From Paenibacillus silvisoli (GTDB taxonomy: Bacteria > Bacillota > Bacilli > Paenibacillales > Paenibacillaceae), in the NCBI RefSeq assembly GCF_030866765.1, contig NZ_CP133017.1, forward strand, positions 3,640,001 through 3,704,000: DNA of 64,000 nucleotides, given 5' to 3'. The notes beneath the pieces were generated by a model. That model saw only the letters and a list, made by a program, of their open reading frames with translations. It searched no databases and was not told the DNA's origin. Positions 1 to 7,661 of this stretch are shown one piece after another (the stretch's first letter is position 1; every line of letters starts with the position of its first letter). Made by a program: the position numbers and the translations under genes.

Positions 1-462
1 TTTGTCTTCCATCGGGAGCTGGCAATGGGGTATGGAATTAATGAATTGAACAGCACGATTACGGTATATGCGTACGATGCCAACGAAGGGCAGCTTAGCG
101 TCGTGCAGACGGTTTCTACGCTGCCGGAAACTTTCACAGGGGAAAGCTCTTGCGCGGACATCCACCTGTCGCCGGATGGAAAGTTCTTATACGGCTCCAA
201 TCGCGGACATGACAGTCTGGCTGTCTACAGCGTCGACTCGGCTGACGGCCGCATTAAGCTGGTTGAATTCGCCCCTACGCTTGGCGGTCACCCGCGTAAT
301 TTCGCGTTGTCGCCGGACGGACGATTTGCGCTTGTCGCGAACCGCGATGGCAACCATATCGTGACGTTCAGCCGCGATGCCGAAACAGGCAAGCTGCAGC
401 CTACAGGCAGCGAGCTTCAGGTGTCCAAGCCTGTGTGCATTCGCTTCGCGGAAATGGACTAA
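1..462 (+). CDS. Lactonase family protein (6-phosphogluconolactonase-like beta-propeller), 5'-truncated
   Basis: The reading frame is open from the first base of the window, so the start lies upstream. The visible 153 residues are the C-terminal part of a YkgB/Pgl-type seven-bladed propeller. They show the family's FHRELAMGYGINELNSTI-like segment, and two blade motifs, HLSPDGKFLY and ALSPDGRFAL, at about residues 55 and 95. Members hydrolyse 6-phosphogluconolactone or related sugar lactones in the cytoplasm. The gene ends just before a hairpin shared with the convergent isomerase gene. Substrate cannot be told from the fragment. Confidence 0.85.
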   Translation, partial: FVFHRELAMGYGINELNSTITVYAYDANEGQLSVVQTVSTLPETFTGESSCADIHLSPDGKFLYGSNRGHDSLAVYSVDSADGRIKLVEFAPTLGGHPRNFALSPDGRFALVANRDGNHIVTFSRDAETGKLQPTGSELQVSKPVCIRFAEMD

Positions 463-465
463 CGC

Positions 466-503
466 AAAGAAGGCAGCCGCTTCAATAGCGGCTGCCTTCT
501 TTT
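466..503. terminator. Bidirectional intrinsic terminator
   Basis: A perfect stem AAGAAGGCAGCCGC / GCGGCTGCCTTCTT with a 7-nt loop is flanked by A-run and T-run. It lies between convergent genes and can serve both. Confidence 0.85.
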
Positions 504-516
504 CATGCATGACTAT

Positions 517-1350
517 CTAACCAACAGAACGTTGGATCAGTTGAATCGTCTTACGAGCCCCTTCGATCTCATCGCCGTCGGCCGGCACGCTTTCGATTCC
601 CCAAGTACCTTGAAACCCGCTGTCTACCATCAGCTTGCAGAAGGCGGGAACATTCTGGGTCAGCTCCTGTCCATCCTCCGTGAAATGGAAGGTTTTAATA
701 TGGGTGGCCGTGGCGTATTTGGCGCACTTCAACCAGCCTTCAGCCTGCTTCCCGCGTGCCCAGTTCCAAGAATCGAGCAGCAATCCCAAGCCAGGGACCG
801 ATTCCAGAAGCTTGACGGTATTATCCGGATCTACTGTAGGTCCCCAGTGATTTTCCACGAGCACCTTGATCCCTGCCTTCTGGGCACGATCAATGATATC
901 CGTATAGCCTTCAACGACAATGTCAAATACTTCGTCCGTCCACTGCTGAGGTCCGCCCGAGTCGATACGAATCGAGGATGCACCGAGCTTCTCCGCAATG
1001 GCGATCCAGCGGTACGCGCGCAGCCGGTTGCTTAGTCTTGCTTCTTCGGACTCTTCGTAAATATGTGCGCCATCAACGGCGATACAGCCGAATGGCAATC
1101 CGGCCTCATCGGCCGCGAGCTTCACGCGCTCCAGAAATTCGTCGTCCACTGCCTTCAAATGCTGGGATTGGTCCGGGTTAGCCCCGGCATGCAGCGCATC
1201 GTCGCCATGATTCAATTGGGCCAGGTGCGCGTTCCAGGGATCGAGCTGCGTACATCCGAGTTGTTTGCAATCCTGTATGTATTGGAAAATATCCTGCTTT
1301 CCCGCCGCCAGCAATCTGTGAAAACTGAAAGAACAAATGCTAATATTCAT
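517..1350 (-). CDS. Sugar phosphate isomerase/epimerase (TIM barrel, AP endonuclease 2 fold)
   Basis: A 277-residue xylose-isomerase-like TIM barrel. Typical strand ends carrying metal or substrate ligands are visible: RIDSGG at about 155, VENHWGP at about 190, LLDSWNW at about 215, HIKTFHF at about 243 and WGIESVP near the C-terminus. Such enzymes isomerise or epimerise sugars, inositols or keto-sugars using a divalent metal. The ATG is preceded by GGGAGGAAT at good spacing. It stands alone between two hairpins, so the substrate cannot be inferred from neighbours. Confidence 0.85.
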   Translation of the reverse strand: MNISICSFSFHRLLAAGKQDIFQYIQDCKQLGCTQLDPWNAHLAQLNHGDDALHAGANPDQSQHLKAVDDEFLERVKLAADEAGLPFGCIAVDGAHIYEESEEARLSNRLRAYRWIAIAEKLGASSIRIDSGGPQQWTDEVFDIVVEGYTDIIDRAQKAGIKVLVENHWGPTVDPDNTVKLLESVPGLGLLLDSWNWARGKQAEGWLKCAKYATATHIKTFHFTEDGQELTQNVPAFCKLMVDSGFQGTWGIESVPADGDEIEGARKTIQLIQRSVG

Positions 1351-1436
1351 TCTGTATTCCTCCCATGGTTACGGTTATGAATCGAATACGTCATTGGAAC
1401 ATATTCCATTAGCTTCATCTATTTTCCTTCTTGAAA

Positions 1437-1463
1437 TGAAAAAAGCCCGCGATATTCGCGGAC
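1437..1463 (-). terminator. Intrinsic terminator of the cupin gene
   Basis: On the minus strand the stem CCGCGA/TCGCGG with an ATA loop is followed by GGCTTTTTT. It lies 20 bp past the cupin stop codon. Confidence 0.75.
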
Positions 1464-1483
1464 CTCTGGACTTCGAGCGTTAG

Positions 1484-1882
1484 TTAAATGTCGTTATATT
1501 GATCGTCGCTGACTTTCTCCAGCCATTCGACCGCTTTCCCATCAAGTCGTTCTTGGATGGCAATATGGGTCATCGCCGTAGTCGGCGATGCGCCGTGCCA
1601 ATGCTTCTCGCCGGGCGGAAACCAGACGACGTCGCCCGGACTAATATCCTCGATCTGATCTCCCCATCGCTGGACCCGGCCTTTTCCCGAAGTGACAATC
1701 AGCGTTTGGCCCAGCGGATGAGTATGCCAGGCTGTCCGTGCCCCCGGCTCAAACGTAACGCTGGCGGCTGCTACCCGTGCAGGATCCGCCGTCTCAATCA
1801 ATGGATCGATACGAACCGTTCCGGTAAAATAGTCCGATGGTCCTTTTCCCGAAGGCTGCGATCCGATTCGTCTAATTTCCAT
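1484..1882 (-). CDS. Cupin domain protein
   Basis: A 132-residue single-domain cupin. Motif 1 reads [17 protein letters not shown] (about residues 46-62) and motif 2 [15 protein letters not shown] (about 82-96), giving the usual His-rich metal site. Small proteins like this include quercetinase-like and carboxymuconolactone-decarboxylase-associated enzymes and simple metal-binding proteins; the reaction cannot be assigned here. It is followed on the same strand upstream by a YciI-like gene, separated by 41 bp, and may be cotranscribed with it. Confidence 0.85.
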   Translation of the reverse strand: MEIRRIGSQPSGKGPSDYFTGTVRIDPLIETADPARVAAASVTFEPGARTAWHTHPLGQTLIVTSGKGRVQRWGDQIEDISPGDVVWFPPGEKHWHGASPTTAMTHIAIQERLDGKAVEWLEKVSDDQYNDI

Positions 1883-1923
1883 AAACTAAATTCCTCCAAA
1901 GAACATATATCCGAGCGCAAGCA

Positions 1924-2214
1924 TTATTTCGGCAAGACGGCCATCATCTGATAATACTCCATCGTCATTATACCAGCGATGACGGCAGGATCTTCAGCGA
2001 TGAGAGGAGGAATTGCATCTCCGTTCTCGACCTCAATGATGGCGAGTCCATGAGGATCGTTCGGCTTAAGCACCGGTCCGAAAACAAGCGCGATTCCTTG
2101 CTTCTGCTTATCCGTCCAATAGGCGATATGCTGCTGCATAATGTCGCGTTCTTCCGCGGTCATATCGTGATGGAAAGTCGTTCTTGGCGGCTTGGACCAT
2201 AGCATGAAGTGCAT
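1924..2214 (-). CDS. YciI family protein
   Basis: A 96-residue ferredoxin-like alpha/beta protein. It shows the YciI pattern: MHFMLWSKP at the N-terminus, MQQHIAYW in the first helix, a LVFGPVL strand, and MTMEYYQMM near the end. Members are putative small enzymes or dehydratase-like proteins without a settled reaction. The ATG at 2214 is chosen over one 18 bp upstream because the ribosome binding site GGGAGGT overlaps the upstream ATG and stands at the right distance from 2214. Confidence 0.8.
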   Translation of the reverse strand: MHFMLWSKPPRTTFHHDMTAEERDIMQQHIAYWTDKQKQGIALVFGPVLKPNDPHGLAIIEVENGDAIPPLIAEDPAVIAGIMTMEYYQMMAVLPK

Positions 2215-2247
2215 GAATATATAACCTCCCATTAGTAAATCAAGCTT

Positions 2248-2673
2248 CTAACAATCCTTCAGCGGAATAGAAAACTCCACGTAAAAAGAATGAGCAGCTT
2301 CATTCAAGCATAGTTCGATTCTCTCCTTGAAGTTGCCCCAACTTACCATTTCTAATGCGGTTTCGATCGGGAAATATCCGACTTCCAACGACTCGGAAGT
2401 CGTCGTTAATTGACCGCCCACCGGTCTGCCTAAAAATAACGTGTTGCAAATGCTAGCCCCTACATTTTGAAATATACCGCAAAATGTAGTCACTTCGATA
2501 TCGATACCGGTCTCTTCTTTGGTTTCTCTGATGGCTGCGTCTCTCAACGATTCGCCTTCTTCAACCTGCCCTCCCGGCATTTCCCAGCCTCGTTTAGGGC
2601 CGTTAATCAATAAGATTTCGTTGCGTTCGTTAACTACGATTGTTGCTGCGGAAATGATATGTTTAGGCGCCAA
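2248..2673 (-). CDS. NUDIX hydrolase
   Basis: A 141-residue protein with a clear Nudix box at about residues 35-57: G-x5-E-x7-RETKEETGI, including the REx2EE metal-binding core (Thr replaces the hydrophobic residue after RE). Members cleave nucleoside diphosphates linked to another moiety; the substrate here is unknown. The start is TTG, preceded by GGGAGGAGACC at suitable spacing. It is probably the first gene of a short minus-strand run with the YciI-like and cupin genes. Confidence 0.88.
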   Translation of the reverse strand: MAPKHIISAATIVVNERNEILLINGPKRGWEMPGGQVEEGESLRDAAIRETKEETGIDIEVTTFCGIFQNVGASICNTLFLGRPVGGQLTTTSESLEVGYFPIETALEMVSWGNFKERIELCLNEAAHSFYVEFSIPLKDC

Positions 2674-2750
2674 TTGGTCGGTCTCCTCCCTGCTATTCCT
2701 TCATTGTGGTAAACTATAGAAAATCGCATACAGACAAGGAGTATAATGAT

Positions 2751-3047
2751 ATGGCTGCATCGACAAAAACGTTAAGAACCTGCGAGCAAGGTCATCAGTA
2801 TTACAAAAGCAGCGATTGTCCGACTTGTCCGGCCTGCGCGCATGCCGGCAAGCCGGAGAACGGCTTCCTTTCCACGCTCTCGTCGCCCGCTAGACGTGCG
2901 TTGGAGCATATTGGCGTAACGACTGTGCAGCAATTGGCAGCGTACAGCGAGAAAGAGATTATGAAGCTTCACGGGATGGGACCAGCCTCTTTGCCTAGGC
3001 TCAAAGCGGCATTGGAGGAGAACGGATTAACGTTCACGACCAGCTAA
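2751..3047 (+). CDS. RNA polymerase alpha C-terminal-domain-like helix-hairpin-helix protein
   Basis: A 98-residue protein. The N-terminus has a Cys/His cluster CEQGHQYYKSSDCPTCPAC likely to bind zinc. The C-terminal half (about 40-95) resembles the alpha-CTD fold used for nucleic acid contact: LSSPARRALEHIGV, then LHGMGPASLPRLKAAL. The start at 2751 is preferred because AAGGAG lies 9 bp upstream; an ATG 45 bp further upstream has no such site. The stop overlaps that of the convergent VOC gene. The role is unknown; DNA or RNA binding is inference. Confidence 0.75.
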   Translation: MAASTKTLRTCEQGHQYYKSSDCPTCPACAHAGKPENGFLSTLSSPARRALEHIGVTTVQQLAAYSEKEIMKLHGMGPASLPRLKAALEENGLTFTTS

Positions 3048-3499
3048 TTCCCGATGGAGCTGCGGCCCTTCTCTTCAACAGCCCGCAAATAGTGACCGTC
3101 CGGATCGAAAAAAGTGAAATAGCCGTAATCATTCTTGAATTCGGGTTCTTTATCGATTTCGGTGCCGGCTTGCTTCAACCGTTCATGGAAGGCCAGCAAA
3201 TCATTCGTTAACAACTCCACCATCGTCACATGTCCCTTGCCGTTTGTGACAAAGAATGAACGTGGAAATACAAACTTCAGTTGAGTGACGTCCTCAGGCT
3301 TCGTTTCCATCAAGAAAATACCCGGACCGTTTCCGTTTTTCAATCTAACATGCGCCTCTCCGAATTCATAATCCGCCGAAATCAATTCGTAACCCAGCAC
3401 ATCGCAATAAAACGCTACCGAGGCTTTCAAATTCGTGACTGGAAATCGCAAGCAGCAGTACCCGATTACATTCGCATCCTTCGATTGATCGGTCGACAT
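3044..3499 (-). CDS. VOC family protein (glyoxalase/bleomycin resistance fold)
   Basis: A 151-residue protein with paired beta-alpha-beta-beta-beta modules: FPVTNLKASVAFYCDVLGYEL at the start and GYFTFFDPDGHYLRAVE at the end, a typical VOC ending with a potential metal-ligand Glu. The family includes glyoxalase I, dioxygenases and antibiotic-binding proteins, so the function stays open. ATG at 3499 has AAGGGGA 9 bp upstream; two upstream in-frame ATGs lack a site. Confidence 0.82.
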   Translation of the reverse strand: MSTDQSKDANVIGYCCLRFPVTNLKASVAFYCDVLGYELISADYEFGEAHVRLKNGNGPGIFLMETKPEDVTQLKFVFPRSFFVTNGKGHVTMVELLTNDLLAFHERLKQAGTEIDKEPEFKNDYGYFTFFDPDGHYLRAVEEKGRSSIGN

Positions 3500-3611
3500 G
3501 TACGCCATTCCCCTTAACATAATTTGGTATTAACGCCATAATACCGCACATATGTTCTCGTGTAAACCATTTTTTGACGTACAACCCTCCCCGGAAAGAA
3601 GGTGACCCGCC

Positions 3612-4508
3612 TTGTCCGATCCGATCAAGCCGCAATTTTACAACCTAGAGCGGATGCAGCTGCAGCTTTCAATCGGAGCGCTTCACGTCGATGTGATCAA
3701 GATCAACTACGTCCCGCCCGGTCCCGGCTGGCAAGTGCCGCAGCACAAGCATTCATCTTACGAGTTCCATTTTATCGTCTCCGGCAGAGGGCTCGTTCGG
3801 ATGCAGCATGCGTCGTTTACCGTCGAGCCCGGCACGCTGTATTTAACCGGTCCGGAAATCGTCCATGCGCAATATTCCGACAAAGCCGAGCCGATGGCAG
3901 AGCTATGCCTGCAATGCCAATTTACGCTGGATGATAACGAGGACTCGCACGCCTACCAAGAAGCGAAGCAGCTGCTCAATATTTTTAACACGCCGGTGTA
4001 TGGCAGTCTACCGGATCTACATAGCGCCATCCCTCGCTTCTTCGCTTGCGCGGCGGAGGCGAACCACCCTTATGTCGGCTACTATGCCGCCGTTCAAGGC
4101 TATGTGGCCGGTATCCTCATCGCTGCGGCACGGACGCTCGCCGGTTCGGCTGCCGGAGCGAATTACGCCGTGCCACGTAAACGGCCGGGCTTTGAAATCA
4201 TTTTGGAATCGATCTTGTTTCTCGAGGATCATTACCAGCGTCCGATCAAGCTCGAGCATGTCGCCGAGCATGTCCATTTCAGTCCCCGCCATCTAGGCCG
4301 CATGTTTAAGCACGTAACCGGCAAAACGATCAACCAATACTTGACGGACATTCGGTTGAATCGCGCCGTCCATCTGCTCCGCCACTCGGACTATACCCTC
4401 GACCGGATCGCGCAGGAAATCGGGTTCGCGAACGGCAGCTACCTCAGTCAGCTGTATCGCCGTATATACGGCATCCCCCCAAGCGAAATACGTCCCAAAA
4501 TTATATGA
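3612..4508 (+). CDS. AraC family transcriptional regulator with N-terminal cupin domain
   Basis: A 298-residue regulator. An AraC-type cupin at the N-terminus (PQHKHSSYEFHFIVSGRG at about 38-55) probably senses a sugar or oligosaccharide. The double helix-turn-helix DNA-binding domain is at about 195-298, with HLGRMFKHVTG and IAQEIGFANGSYLSQLYRR. Translation starts at TTG, 10 bp after AAGGTGA. The next gene, 175 bp downstream on the same strand, is a secreted glycoside hydrolase, so local control of polysaccharide use is likely (inference). Confidence 0.88.
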   Translation: MSDPIKPQFYNLERMQLQLSIGALHVDVIKINYVPPGPGWQVPQHKHSSYEFHFIVSGRGLVRMQHASFTVEPGTLYLTGPEIVHAQYSDKAEPMAELCLQCQFTLDDNEDSHAYQEAKQLLNIFNTPVYGSLPDLHSAIPRFFACAAEANHPYVGYYAAVQGYVAGILIAAARTLAGSAAGANYAVPRKRPGFEIILESILFLEDHYQRPIKLEHVAEHVHFSPRHLGRMFKHVTGKTINQYLTDIRLNRAVHLLRHSDYTLDRIAQEIGFANGSYLSQLYRRIYGIPPSEIRPKII

Positions 4509-4683
4509 CTACGGCACGCGCTTCCAGCATCAACAAAAATCAGGCTGCCCGGACCCGCTGAATTACAGCAGTGACATCGGTTTGCCCCGCTTTGCAACAC
4601 GTCCGGAATGTCCCGGTAGAACGCGGCAGGTCCGCACATACAATTCATATTGAATCCGATTACGCACAAACAAAGGAGGAAAA

Positions 4684-6171
4684 ATGATGATTAGCAAGGC
4701 ATCCAAATGGGTCGCGGCAATGATGCTCGCCGCGCTCGTCCTATCGGTTTTCGGCTTCGTTGGCGCTCGCGAGGCAAACGCAGCAGGTCCGCAGGGCATT
4801 CAGTTCGGGCGGCCGATCGACGACGCCGGCAACATTCTCATAACGAACGCGGTCGCGCAGGCGATGGCCGACAGCGGCGCAGGCTTCGTGAGGCTAAACT
4901 TCCGGCTAGGTCCCTATGCCTCGGACTCTGCGGCATTTTACAACACCTATGACACGATCGTGAACCTGCTGCGCAGCAAAGGCCTTCAGGTGATCGGCCT
5001 CATTTCCAACGAATCGTGGCCCGGCTCGCAAGCGGATTGGCAGGCGAACAACGCGGAAAACAATCCCGGCGGCGACGGCTACAACAATTTTATCGACGAC
5101 TTCGGCTATTTGGCCGGCAGATTAGCGGACCACTATGACGGCGTTATTAAGTATTGGGAAATTTGGAACGAACCAAACTGCTGGGGCTCGAATCCGTCTC
5201 CCGGCGTCTATACCGGCTGCTCCTACATTTACCCGTCCAACTTTGCCGCGATGCTCGCCCATGTCTATACCCAAATGAAGTACTATAACCACTATGATGT
5301 CGAAGTCATCAGCGGCGGCATTTTCGGCCATGATATCGCAGGCTACTCGTCCGGCGGCGCAGGCGCCGACTATATTAGCGATACCTACTACCAAGGCACG
5401 ACGGTCGGCAGCTGGAATTGGATTATGGCCAATGCCGGTACTTATCCGCTCGATCATATCGGGCAGCATATTTATATCGATCAAGGCAGCGCGGTGTCGA
5501 CCACGCAGCTGAACAACTATATCAACTATGTGCACAGCGCCTATGCCGCCTATGAAGGCTCCGGAACGCCGAAGAAGATTTTCATGACGGAAATCGGCTG
5601 GACGACGGATGCCGTCAGCGAAGCGGTGCAAGCGGCCAACATTACGTCGGCGTATAACGCGATGAAGGCATCCCCTTACGTGCAGTGCGCCGTTTGGTTC
5701 TACCTGCAGGATGAACCGTCGCTGAATTACGGGATTTTCAAGTCATCGGGACTTGGCGGGTCTGATAAGAAAACCGGTTGGACCAACTATCGCAACGCGA
5801 CGGCCTATGAGGGCAAGCTTGCCGGCGGTACGACGAACACGAACATCTTGAACTACTTTAACAGCCACGGCGGCATGGCGACAAACGGCTCGCCGTACGA
5901 TAACGGCGGCAGCGCCTACGTCCACTATTGGGATTATGGGTATGTCCAGGATTTCGACGGCGGCAGCATCGGACCGAATGCGATCATGACCTCGGGCAGC
6001 GGCACCTTCCAAGTGCGCAACGGCTTCTGGCAAACGTATCTTCAAGGCTCGAACCACTCGTATCTGCAATTCCCGACGAGCGACGAGTTCTCTTACGGAG
6101 GCGGAACGCGGCAGAACTTCCAAGGCGGATATATGACATGGGATCCGACGAATGGGGTTCAGGTGTTTTAA
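4684..6171 (+). CDS. Secreted clan-A glycoside hydrolase with C-terminal LGFP-like repeat region
   Basis: A 495-residue protein. Residues 1-34 form a Sec signal peptide ending in EANAAG. The catalytic (beta/alpha)8 domain spans about 35-385: the acid/base Glu is E163 in EIWNEPN and the nucleophile is E303 in FMTEIGWTT, a clan GH-A arrangement as in GH5/GH39/GH51. The last 100 residues (HGGMATNGSPYDNGG, YLQFPTSDEF, QNFQGGYMTWDP) resemble LGFP-type wall-binding repeats. GGAGG precedes the ATG. It is likely exported to cut a plant or microbial glycan; the exact family and substrate are uncertain. It follows an AraC regulator. Confidence 0.85.
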   Translation: MMISKASKWVAAMMLAALVLSVFGFVGAREANAAGPQGIQFGRPIDDAGNILITNAVAQAMADSGAGFVRLNFRLGPYASDSAAFYNTYDTIVNLLRSKGLQVIGLISNESWPGSQADWQANNAENNPGGDGYNNFIDDFGYLAGRLADHYDGVIKYWEIWNEPNCWGSNPSPGVYTGCSYIYPSNFAAMLAHVYTQMKYYNHYDVEVISGGIFGHDIAGYSSGGAGADYISDTYYQGTTVGSWNWIMANAGTYPLDHIGQHIYIDQGSAVSTTQLNNYINYVHSAYAAYEGSGTPKKIFMTEIGWTTDAVSEAVQAANITSAYNAMKASPYVQCAVWFYLQDEPSLNYGIFKSSGLGGSDKKTGWTNYRNATAYEGKLAGGTTNTNILNYFNSHGGMATNGSPYDNGGSAYVHYWDYGYVQDFDGGSIGPNAIMTSGSGTFQVRNGFWQTYLQGSNHSYLQFPTSDEFSYGGGTRQNFQGGYMTWDPTNGVQVF

Positions 6172-6175
6172 TGAG

Positions 6176-6206
6176 AAAAACGGGCTGCCGGTTGGCAGCC
6201 CGTTTG
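6176..6206 (+). terminator. Intrinsic terminator of the glycoside hydrolase gene
   Basis: A perfect 10-bp stem ACGGGCTGCC/GGCAGCCCGT with a 4-nt loop starts 8 bp after the stop. It is preceded by an A-run and followed by TT. Confidence 0.75.
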
Positions 6207-6228
6207 GCTATTACATCACCGGAGTAAG

Positions 6229-6436
6229 CCGGGATTTTGTGCGATTTTTCATACAACCGGCATCATCTAGCCGACCGTTTCGGAGCTTTTGGATGATTTT
6301 TCATACAATAATGACGATCCAACCATCAAATCCGGTACTTTTGTATGAATTATCATACAAAATGAACCTATCTGCCGGTTTTACCGGTCATTGTGTATGA
6401 TATTTCGATCATTTTGCATCATCCCACCTCGTGCCT
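6229..6436. repeat. Degenerate tandem repeat, four units of 52 bp
   Basis: Four consecutive 52-bp blocks start at 6229, 6281, 6333 and 6385. The conserved left half reads roughly CGGnncTTTTGtaTGAttttTCATACAA; the right half is divergent. Unit 3 contains a perfect inverted repeat TTGTATGA-ATTA-TCATACAA (6341-6360). The array fills the space between two convergent genes, and no open frame of note covers it. The function is unknown. Confidence 0.75.
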
Positions 6437-6446
6437 CTGCGAACCG

Positions 6447-7643
6447 TCATACGCTCACAAACAGCGCCGTCACGTACATCAGCAATATCCCCAGCGTCAA
6501 GCCGCCGAAGTTCAGCCACGATACAACCGGTTTGCCCGCCTTGCCGGCCTCTCGGACGATCATTTTGCTAATGACATAGATGACCTGCATGATCGCGCCC
6601 GCCCCGACGCCGAAGAACAGCGCGGCGAACGTTTCGTTGAACACGAAGCCGCCGGTCCACGTCCCGATAATAGCCGGCGCACCGCCGACGACCGCCAGCC
6701 CGAGGAACGTTCGCCACGTCGGTCGTTCGTTCAATAGAGGCGCCGCAATTCCGATCCCTTCGGTAACATTGTGCAGCGTAAAGCCAATGACGAGGAACGT
6801 CCCGAGCGCCGCTTCGCCCGCGGCGAACGCCGCGCCGATGGCCAGCCCCTCGCCCAGGTTGTGCAGCCCGATACCGCCGGCGATCTTATACGCGACATGC
6901 TTTCCGTTCGCGGCGTTTCGTTTCTCGCTCGACTGGTCGATCGCAAGCAGAAACAAGAAGCTGAGAAACGCGCCAAACCAGACAAGACCGGTGCCATGGA
7001 AGATGCCAGGCGCTTCCGCCCCTAGCTCCAGTCCTTCCTGCAGCGTATCAACGACGAGGAAGAACAGCAGTCCGACCGTCAACGCGAGCACGGCTTGCAT
7101 GCCGCCCTGCGAGAACCGGCGCAGAAACGGGAACCACAGCAGCCCGAGACCGACCGGCACGACGCCGACGTAGAAGCCGATCAGCGCATATTGGCCGACC
7201 CGCGAAGCATCCGGCACGGGCGTCTTTGCAGCGACCGCCACTTCACCCGTAAAAATAAGGCCGTTCCCCGTAAGGAGTTTTATTTCATACGGATCGCCTT
7301 CGACCCAGCCGTACGGAATCGTAATCGCCGTCTCGCCGAACCGCTTCAAGGTCGCGCCATTGCTGAACTCGGCATTCCAGAACGCGTCGTTCACAAGCAC
7401 CTGCGCGATCGTAACTTCCTCCGGTCCCGTATTCAGCACATCCACCGTGAAGCCTTCGTCGGTGAGCGTGATTTTCTGAACCTCCAATGCCTCAATCGGC
7501 GCAACGGGCTCATCTTTAATGCCGGTGCCAAGCGTCGTTATAAAATAAATCATGAACCCTAGCAGCAGTAGCGGGAGCACGCCCCACAGCCATACCAGCT
7601 TCGGCGGCTTGCGTTTCGGGTTTACAGCCGTATTTGCTTCCAT
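6447..7643 (-). CDS. ZIP family metal transporter with extracytoplasmic N-terminal domain
   Basis: A 398-residue membrane protein. A first membrane segment (about 17-37) is followed by an outside beta-rich domain (about 45-145) and then the ZIP core (about 150-398). The core has the two metal-binding helix motifs HNLGEG (261-266) and HNVTEG (291-296), the hallmark of zinc/iron uptake permeases. The outside domain is unusual for ZIP proteins. It starts 18 bp after the multicopper oxidase gene and is surely cotranscribed, so copper or iron oxidation and metal transport are probably linked (inference). Confidence 0.88.
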   Translation of the reverse strand: MEANTAVNPKRKPPKLVWLWGVLPLLLLGFMIYFITTLGTGIKDEPVAPIEALEVQKITLTDEGFTVDVLNTGPEEVTIAQVLVNDAFWNAEFSNGATLKRFGETAITIPYGWVEGDPYEIKLLTGNGLIFTGEVAVAAKTPVPDASRVGQYALIGFYVGVVPVGLGLLWFPFLRRFSQGGMQAVLALTVGLLFFLVVDTLQEGLELGAEAPGIFHGTGLVWFGAFLSFLFLLAIDQSSEKRNAANGKHVAYKIAGGIGLHNLGEGLAIGAAFAAGEAALGTFLVIGFTLHNVTEGIGIAAPLLNERPTWRTFLGLAVVGGAPAIIGTWTGGFVFNETFAALFFGVGAGAIMQVIYVISKMIVREAGKAGKPVVSWLNFGGLTLGILLMYVTALFVSV

Positions 7644-7661
7644 CTCGTTCCCTCCCCCTTC

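Noticed and set aside
6229-6436. Possible CRISPR array
   Set aside because: The 52-bp blocks are degenerate, without unique spacers between identical repeats, and no cas gene is present.
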